This document shows positions 25,884-30,671 of a stretch of DNA of 30,671 nt, one piece after another. The stretch comes from Aphodosoma sp045600865 (lineage in GTDB: Bacteria; Bacteroidota; Bacteroidia; Bacteroidales; Paludibacteraceae). Each line of letters starts with the position of its first letter. Position 1 is the stretch's first letter. The notes beneath the pieces were generated by a model. That model worked only from the letters and a program-made list of their open reading frames with translations. It did no database searches and was not told where the DNA came from. The position numbers and the translations under genes were made by a program. The stretch covers positions 1 through 30,671 of the forward strand of contig JAZRYS010000122.1 in the NCBI GenBank assembly GCA_045600865.1, in the 5' to 3' direction.

Positions 25884-25942
25884 CGCACTCATCCTCCACT
25901 CATCCTCCACAAAATGTGGAGGATGAGTGGAGGATGAGTGCG
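25884..25942. repeat. Perfect 27-bp palindrome with 5-base loop
   Basis: Arms at 25884-25910 and 25916-25942 pair at all 27 positions around loop AAAAT. Each arm contains two tandem copies of an 11-base unit (ACTCATCCTCC). It lies between the divergent T6SS and pyrB promoters, so neither transcript should include it, and there is no U-run after it. A DNA cruciform, a protein-binding site, or an insulator/terminator for stray transcription are possible. Confidence 0.8.
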
Positions 25943-25999
25943 TAACAGCAGTGTGATACAAGCAGTTACACAACACCAGAGATTTTTTCTGAAAAATGA

Positions 26000-26031
26000 T
26001 TTGGCCGTTTAAAATATTTTTCGTTACTTTG
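26000..26031 (+). promoter_or_regulatory. Promoter of the pyrB operon
   Basis: TTTG at 26000-26003 and TTACTTTG at 26024-26031 (one base off TAnnTTTG) are 20 bp apart. The predicted start of transcription is near 26037, about 40 bases before the chosen pyrB ATG. This argues against the in-frame ATG at 25996, which lies in the promoter. Confidence 0.65.
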
Positions 26032-26076
26032 CAAAGCGAATATGCACAAATTCTTCACAGAACAAAATCATTGAAC

Positions 26077-27144
26077 ATGAGACACTTATTAGAACCTACA
26101 AATCTCTCTGTCGAAGAGATTGACCAGATAATGGAGCGGGCACTGGACATCATTACCCACCGAGAGAAATATGCCGAGGTCTGCAAGGGCAAAAAACTTG
26201 CAACTCTTTTCTATGAGCCAAGCACACGTACACGACTCAGTTTCACCGCTGCAATGATGGAACTTGGAGGAAACGTGCTCGGTTTCTCTGACGCAAACTC
26301 ATCGTCAGTGAGCAAGGGTGAGACCATAGCAGACACAATCCGTGTCGTATCTTGTTTCGCTGACATTGTCGCGATGCGTCACCCAAAAGAGGGAGCGCCA
26401 CTGATTGCAAAGCGTTTCTCTGGCGTGCCCGTGATAAACGCAGGTGACGGCGGTCACAACCACCCCACCCAGACTCTGACGGACATGCTGACAATCAAGC
26501 GCGAACTCGGACATTTCGACCACCTTACAATTGGTCTTTGTGGCGACCTGAAATACGGACGTACGGTTCACTCATTAATCAAGGCAATGAGCCGTTACGA
26601 TGGCACTAAGTTCGTGCTGATTTCCCCAAAAGAGTTGCAGTTGCCAAGCTACATGATAGACGAGATGAAGGCAAGCGGCATTCCATACGTGGAGTATCAG
26701 AGCATCGAAGAGGCCATGCCAGAGGTTGACGTGCTCTATATGACCCGCGTTCAGCAGGAGCGTTTTGAGGACAAGGCTGAGTACGAAAGACTCAAGTTGG
26801 CATTCGTGCTTGACAAGGAAAAGATGAAACTGGGCAAGGAAAAGATGATAGTGCTTCACCCACTGCCACGTGTGGGCGAGATAACAGAAGGTGTTGACAA
26901 CGACCCAAGAGCTGCCTATTTCCGTCAAGTCGAGAACGGCAAATTCGTCCGCATGTCGTTGATTTACACCTTGCTGCAATGGCATAACGAGAAAGACAAC
27001 ATCGAAGAGAAAAAGACCGTTGAGGCTGCCGGAAAGAAATGCGCAAACCCACATTGCATCACGACCAAAGAACCTGTGGCACAGAGTTTCTACATGGACG
27101 AAAAGGGCGTGATGAGGTGTGTCTATTGCGACCATGAAATATGA
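26077..27144 (+). CDS. pyrB: Aspartate carbamoyltransferase catalytic chain fused to a PyrI-type zinc module
   Basis: This 355-residue enzyme joins carbamoyl phosphate to aspartate in pyrimidine synthesis. Motifs: STRTR (49-53), K80 in SVSKGET, GHNHPTQ (126-132), DLKYGRTVHSL (157-167), HPLPR (261-265). A usual PyrB ends near 305-310. Here about 45 residues follow, with C322-x4-C327 (CANPHCI), then C348-x2-C351 (CVYC), and the EPVAQSF...MRCVYCDHE pattern of the zinc domain of the regulatory chain PyrI. The allosteric nucleotide-binding domain of PyrI is missing, and no separate pyrI follows. The start at 26077 is after the promoter; MRHLLEPTNL is a typical beginning. The stop overlaps the next gene (ATGA). 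Confidence 0.9.
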   Translation: MRHLLEPTNLSVEEIDQIMERALDIITHREKYAEVCKGKKLATLFYEPSTRTRLSFTAAMMELGGNVLGFSDANSSSVSKGETIADTIRVVSCFADIVAMRHPKEGAPLIAKRFSGVPVINAGDGGHNHPTQTLTDMLTIKRELGHFDHLTIGLCGDLKYGRTVHSLIKAMSRYDGTKFVLISPKELQLPSYMIDEMKASGIPYVEYQSIEEAMPEVDVLYMTRVQQERFEDKAEYERLKLAFVLDKEKMKLGKEKMIVLHPLPRVGEITEGVDNDPRAAYFRQVENGKFVRMSLIYTLLQWHNEKDNIEEKKTVEAAGKKCANPHCITTKEPVAQSFYMDEKGVMRCVYCDHEI

Positions 27145-27599
27145 TTAACATCTATCTGAGAATATTGATTGCCGTAGGACTCGGGTTCTTTATGGGGCTT
27201 GAGCGGGAATACCACCACCGGTATATTGGCATCAGGACAGTATCGCTTGTGACATTGGCCTGCTGCCTCTTTTGCTCCGTACAGCTATATGGCTCAGACC
27301 CAACACGAATAATCGGACAAGTTGTAACAGGAATGGGTTTTCTTGGTGCAGGCGTTATTTTCAAAGAAGGAACCTCAGTTAAAGGCATGACAACTGCAGC
27401 CACTCTTTGGAGTGCATCGGCCATCGGCTCACTGGTTGGACTTGGATTCATCGGAGAAGCCATTGCCGGCACAATTTGCGTGATAGTAATAAACTCCCTT
27501 TTCAAGTTCATAAAAATTGAAAGGAAAATAAAACAGAAAGGGAAGGTGATACCCGAGAACGACGAGTCGGAAGAATACACCACGGACGACAACCAATAA
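27141..27599 (+). CDS. MgtC/SapB-family membrane protein
   Basis: This 152-residue inner-membrane protein belongs to the MgtC/SapB family, tied to Mg2+ limitation and acid or host stress in other bacteria. Visible: LRILIAVGLGFFMGLERE (family signature G..iGlERe), IGIRTVSLVTLA, GQVVTGMGFLGAGVIFKEG, and VKGMTTAATLWSASAIGSLVGLGF, with four or more helices. The C-terminal tail is short and acidic, without the ACT-like domain of longer relatives. It overlaps pyrB (ATGA) and the next gene (TAATG). Confidence 0.85.
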   Translation: MINIYLRILIAVGLGFFMGLEREYHHRYIGIRTVSLVTLACCLFCSVQLYGSDPTRIIGQVVTGMGFLGAGVIFKEGTSVKGMTTAATLWSASAIGSLVGLGFIGEAIAGTICVIVINSLFKFIKIERKIKQKGKVIPENDESEEYTTDDNQ

Positions 27600-28003
27600 T
27601 GAGAAAAAACTTAGTATCGATAGCATTGTTACTGCTTGTGTCTGGCATTTTTGCTGGACGTCTGGAGCTCATAGCATCGGCCAGAGAGGAGATGCAAGCG
27701 ACAAAGAGCATAAACTGTCAGAACAATGCGGACAACGAATACGATGGAAGGCAGTCGAAGATAGAGAGTGACGGCTGGATGGCATTCGGATTGGCTGTCC
27801 AAGAGATTAGCTTCCAGGGAGCAACAAATGCCAAGAACGAGAAAACGCACGAGTCGGAGGTCGGAGGTAACAGCGATATTGGCAAGAAGATTGCAGGAGA
27901 AGTAAAAAAGAGATTCTTGATAAGCGAACTGGCAGGCAAGGCCATCTCTGCAAAAAAAGTTATAACATATTACGTTTTCGGATTATGTAAGATGCTGGAT
28001 TAG
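27599..28003 (+). CDS. Small exported protein, unknown
   Basis: This 134-residue protein has a signal peptide (KNLVSIALLLLVSGIFAG) but no known domain. The rest is polar with GWMAFGLAVQEISFQG (about 59-74) and a helix near the end. The A of its ATG is the last base of the MgtC-like stop, so the two are probably co-translated. Confidence 0.5.
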   Translation: MRKNLVSIALLLLVSGIFAGRLELIASAREEMQATKSINCQNNADNEYDGRQSKIESDGWMAFGLAVQEISFQGATNAKNEKTHESEVGGNSDIGKKIAGEVKKRFLISELAGKAISAKKVITYYVFGLCKMLD

Positions 28004-28069
28004 ACTGATAATTGACAATTGAGAATTAAGAATTGACAATTATTTTTTAATCTAACATTTTTACAGAAT

Positions 28070-28585
28070 ATGAAAACAACAAATCATATCCCGGATACGC
28101 TTGTGGAGGGATTGGAAGGTATTACACGAGCAAAAGACAAAAAAAACATCTGCAAAGGCTGCATATATTTGGCAATCACTGCAATAGCAGCAATATTGAT
28201 GTTCACATTGAATCTCGACAAAGGTGCATGGGGTGAAATGTGTCTTGGATGTATAGGCGTAATCATGCTAATTATGGCATTTGTTGCCATATTCGGTTCA
28301 AAGCCTCAACTTAAAATGAATGGCGTGAAACTGAACGGCTATGAGATATATTTCAAGAATCCATCTATTGCCGAGATCACCAGAATGATAGAGGCAAGGG
28401 ATACAGATGGTTTAAGAAACGCAATGAACGACACCGACAACGGTCTAAGAATGAATATCGCAGTCTCAGAAGACGGCAGCGTAATGAGATATAGAATGTA
28501 CAAATACGTACCTTTTGAATACAAGCCAGAAGGCGAAATAGCAAGCATTGACGCTGAGACAGCGAAATTTATTGCTGAGTTGTAA
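28070..28585 (+). CDS. Small membrane protein with two helices, unknown
   Basis: This 171-residue protein has two membrane helices at about 32-48 and 56-82 and a soluble C-terminal part of about 90 residues (LKMNGVKLNGYEIYFKNPS...MRYRMYKYVPFEYKPEG). No family is recognised. The 66 bases before it contain A/T-rich repeats of ATTGACAATT/GAGAATTAAG type, common in Bacteroidota intergenic DNA. The final 70 residues could bind a partner in the cytoplasm. Confidence 0.5.
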   Translation: MKTTNHIPDTLVEGLEGITRAKDKKNICKGCIYLAITAIAAILMFTLNLDKGAWGEMCLGCIGVIMLIMAFVAIFGSKPQLKMNGVKLNGYEIYFKNPSIAEITRMIEARDTDGLRNAMNDTDNGLRMNIAVSEDGSVMRYRMYKYVPFEYKPEGEIASIDAETAKFIAEL

Positions 28586-28632
28586 CGATAACTAACATTT
28601 CAAAATAACATAACAACAAACAATCTGGTACC

Positions 28633-30318
28633 ATGAAAAAATTATTGGTCCTTGTATTAGTGACGGCAATGTCACTTGGTCTGGCAAAAGGTCAGACAGA
28701 TGAGTCAAGAAAAAAGTATTTCACGTATCTGGACAGCATGATGACAATGGCAGAGGCAGATCCTCAGGCTGCATTGGAATTCAGCAAGCAGATACAGGAG
28801 AGATGGGGTCTGGCATCTGACCTAATGTATTGTAAAGGTGTATGCAATGTATATATGGAGGACTATGGCGAAGCAGCAATGCTTTTTTCGTTAGGAGCCT
28901 CATCCTGGAAAAAAGACGACTACTACCGCATAGGTGCATACTACAAAGCGTTAGTTGCAATATTTACTGAAATCGGTGACTATCAGAATGCGCTCAAGTA
29001 TGCAAGCCAAGGTATAAAAAAAGACAAGAATTTCTACATCCTATATTACCAAAGGGGTGAATGCTACAAAGAATTGGACAACTATAAGAAAGCTATAGCC
29101 GACTACAAGAAAGCGTGCAAGGACGATGACTACTTCTGCGATGCAATGGCAGGAATAGCATTCTGCTATGCTGTAATGGACGACATGAAATCAGCAAGAA
29201 AGGCTTTGGAGGAATCTCTGCAACGCAACACCTACCACGGCGAATCAAGAAGACTTAGGGCTTTGTCCGCATTGGCCAATCAGAATTTCGAGGCATTCAT
29301 CGACGACTATATGATGTATATGCAAATCAGCAAGCCGGCAGATCCAATGTATATATTCGAAGTCTGCTCAGAACAGGAGAAATACTACGACTATGCCATC
29401 CATTATGCAAAAGAGATACTGGCAGGCCAGGAAGACTCTTTGGATATTGCATACTGGGAATGGGCAACAAGCATGATAGAAATCCGTGGCGGCAATGAGA
29501 CCGAAATGTGGAAACATGCACAAAAAGCAAAAGAAATGAACCCAGGAAACATCATGCTCGACACAAAAATTTGGAACCAATACGCCATACACTACAGTGC
29601 AAATAATGAACTGGACAAACTGCTCGTCGCTCTCGATACCCTTATTGCAAGAGATAACGAAAACAACTATAGATTGCATAGCACACGGGGAGACGTGCTG
29701 AGACAACAGAAAAAATACGAAGAGGCTGCCGCATCCTACGTAAAGGCACTTGAAATGGGCATCGACGATTTGGACGACAAAAAATGGCTCTACTACAGAA
29801 TGGCAGGCATCTACGACAAAGAACTGAAAGATGCCGACAAAGCCATTGCTTGTTACGACTCGCTGCTTGCCATCGATCCAACTGCTACAAGCACAATGTA
29901 CCAGATGGCAAAGACCTATCTGCGGATGAAGAAAGACACCGCAAAGGCCAACGAAATCTACAACCGCATAGTAGAGTCGGAGAAAAAAATGGAACTGAGC
30001 ACAGGCGCCTATTCTCAGTTCGCACTTGCACAGATGGGACGATTCGCAGAGGCCGAGGCTTTCCAGAAACAGCTGGATGAACTTATTGAAAAGGCAGACA
30101 AGACAATGAAGGGTGTCTTCTACTATAATGCAGCTTGCCTCTACTCAATCATCGGAAAAAACGAAGAGGCTATCGAGAAACTGATGAACGCAATTGATGA
30201 GGGTATCGGAACATGCGAAACGCTGAAAAGTGATGAAGATTTCAACAACATTCGAGAGACCGATGAATTCAAAGCAATAGAGAAAATGGTCTGCACTGCA
30301 GAAGAAGAAGACAAATAA
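28633..30318 (+). CDS. Exported TPR-repeat protein
   Basis: This 561-residue protein starts with a signal peptide (KKLLVLVLVTAMSLGLAKGQ). The body is a series of TPR motifs: clear units near ADPQAALEFSKQIQ, GDYQNALKYASQGIKKD, DNYKKAIADYKKACKDD, KKYEEAAASYVKALEMG, KDADKAIACYDSLLAID and GKNEEAIEKLMNAIDEG. It would act as a periplasmic or outer-membrane-associated scaffold. It is the last gene before a terminator. No link to the T6SS is visible other than distance. Confidence 0.75.
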   Translation: MKKLLVLVLVTAMSLGLAKGQTDESRKKYFTYLDSMMTMAEADPQAALEFSKQIQERWGLASDLMYCKGVCNVYMEDYGEAAMLFSLGASSWKKDDYYRIGAYYKALVAIFTEIGDYQNALKYASQGIKKDKNFYILYYQRGECYKELDNYKKAIADYKKACKDDDYFCDAMAGIAFCYAVMDDMKSARKALEESLQRNTYHGESRRLRALSALANQNFEAFIDDYMMYMQISKPADPMYIFEVCSEQEKYYDYAIHYAKEILAGQEDSLDIAYWEWATSMIEIRGGNETEMWKHAQKAKEMNPGNIMLDTKIWNQYAIHYSANNELDKLLVALDTLIARDNENNYRLHSTRGDVLRQQKKYEEAAASYVKALEMGIDDLDDKKWLYYRMAGIYDKELKDADKAIACYDSLLAIDPTATSTMYQMAKTYLRMKKDTAKANEIYNRIVESEKKMELSTGAYSQFALAQMGRFAEAEAFQKQLDELIEKADKTMKGVFYYNAACLYSIIGKNEEAIEKLMNAIDEGIGTCETLKSDEDFNNIRETDEFKAIEKMVCTAEEEDK

Positions 30319-30343
30319 ATTCCTCGCTACTCATTTCAAAAGC

Positions 30344-30383
30344 AAATGGCTTGGCTTTATTTTGGTAAACCAAGCCATTTTTC
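30344..30383 (+). terminator. Rho-independent terminator after the TPR gene
   Basis: AAATGGCTTGG (30344-30354) pairs with CCAAGCCATTT (30370-30380); TTTA and TAAA extend the stem inside after a bulged C. The stem is followed by a short T run (TTTTT to 30382). It lies 26 bases after the TPR gene stop. Confidence 0.8.
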
Positions 30384-30455
30384 ATACCCAACATCACATA
30401 TAACTTCTTGACTACAAAAGCAATAATCCTCATTAAAAAATATACCATAAAAATG

Positions 30456-30486
30456 ATTGCCATCTGAAATAAATGTCGTACCTTTG
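30456..30486 (+). promoter_or_regulatory. Promoter-like sequence leading into the tandem repeats
   Basis: TACCTTTG at 30479-30486 is a perfect TAnnTTTG. ATTG at 30456-30459, 19 bp upstream, is a weak match to TTTG. Transcription would begin just inside the repeat array. The next gene is outside the window. Confidence 0.5.
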
Positions 30487-30490
30487 TACC

Positions 30491-30671
30491 CAGATTGAGA
30501 ATTCAGGAGACACAGATTGAGAATTCGGGAGACGCAGATTGAGAATTCAGGAGACACAGATTGAGAATTCGGGAGACACAGATTGAGAATTCGGGAGACA
30601 CAGATTGAGAATTCGGGAGACACAGATTGAGAATTCGGGAGACACAGATTGAGAATTCGGGAGACACAGAT
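30491..30671 (+). repeat. 22-bp tandem repeat array, eight copies plus a partial
   Basis: The unit CAGATTGAGAATTCGGGAGACA repeats head to tail from 30491 with exact 22-base spacing; eight full copies end at 30666 and five bases of the next reach the window end. Copies 1 and 3 read AATTCAGG instead of AATTCGGG and copy 2 reads GACG instead of GACA; the last five copies are identical. Not a CRISPR array: there are no spacers. The length is not a multiple of three, and the plus strand is closed by TGA in one of three frames. Confidence 0.85.

Noticed and set aside
25763..25945. Small plus-strand gene before pyrB
   Set aside because: It covers the T6SS promoter and one palindrome arm, with low-complexity translation.
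25996..26076. Longer pyrB start
   Set aside because: This ATG lies in the -33/-7 region of the promoter; family proteins begin at MRHLL-like sequence.
30357..30623. Minus-strand 88-codon frame through the repeats
   Set aside because: It is open only because the 22-bp unit lacks stops in that direction; it has no domain, and it runs over a terminator.
30491..30671. CRISPR array
   Set aside because: The 22-bp units are directly joined with no spacers, and no cas gene is present.

Overview
The window looks like a chromosomal segment from a Bacteroidales bacterium, probably Prevotella or a relative. Four strong promoters carry the Bacteroidota-type -7 element TAnnTTTG or a close variant, three of them with a TTTG about 19-22 bp upstream. 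The secretion genes are of the Bacteroidota type VI kind, the insertion sequence is a Bacteroidota-like IS1634-family element, and leaders are A-rich without clear Shine-Dalgarno sequences. These assignments come from reading the sequence and from family knowledge; no database search was run.

Layout. Positions 141-1824 hold an IS1634-family insertion sequence whose transposase seems to have lost its catalytic glutamate. Positions 1825-2529 hold no intact gene: there is an 18-bp inverted repeat and what looks like a frameshifted remnant of a gene end. Positions 2530-25697, all on the minus strand, form one almost gapless type VI secretion (T6SS) operon read from right to left: tssH (ClpV), tssB, tssC, two hcp/tssD genes, two Hcp-like genes, a PEGA-domain exported protein, a beta-needle protein, a PAAR-like (DUF4280) tip, an unknown protein, a large VgrG, an E1-like ThiF protein, tssG-like, tssK-like, tssE, tssF, a ubiquitin-like protein, an E2 (UBC) protein, two envelope proteins, and a multi-membrane protein with a RING-H2-like finger and an FHA domain. 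Positions 25698-26076 are a divergent promoter region with a perfect 27-bp palindrome between the two promoters. Positions 26077-30318 on the plus strand hold pyrB (fused to the zinc-binding end of pyrI), mgtC-like, two small unknown genes and a TPR protein, then a terminator at about 30344-30383. The window ends in a 22-bp tandem repeat array that starts right after a promoter-like sequence and runs off the edge.

The main point is that the T6SS operon contains a complete-looking ubiquitin-type cascade: an activating enzyme (E1), a conjugating enzyme (E2) with a HPN...Cys active site, a ubiquitin-like modifier ending in glycine, and a membrane RING protein as E3 candidate. Stop-start overlaps tie E1 to vgrG and tssG, the modifier to tssF, and E2 to an envelope gene. 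No JAB-type protease or other deconjugating enzyme is visible. The simplest reading, which is inference, is that a T6SS part or its cargo is modified with this small protein at the baseplate or membrane base. TssJ, TssL and TssM are absent, as expected for Bacteroidota T6SS, and the envelope genes do not clearly match standard TssN/O/P/Q/R, so this may be a distinct T6SS architecture.
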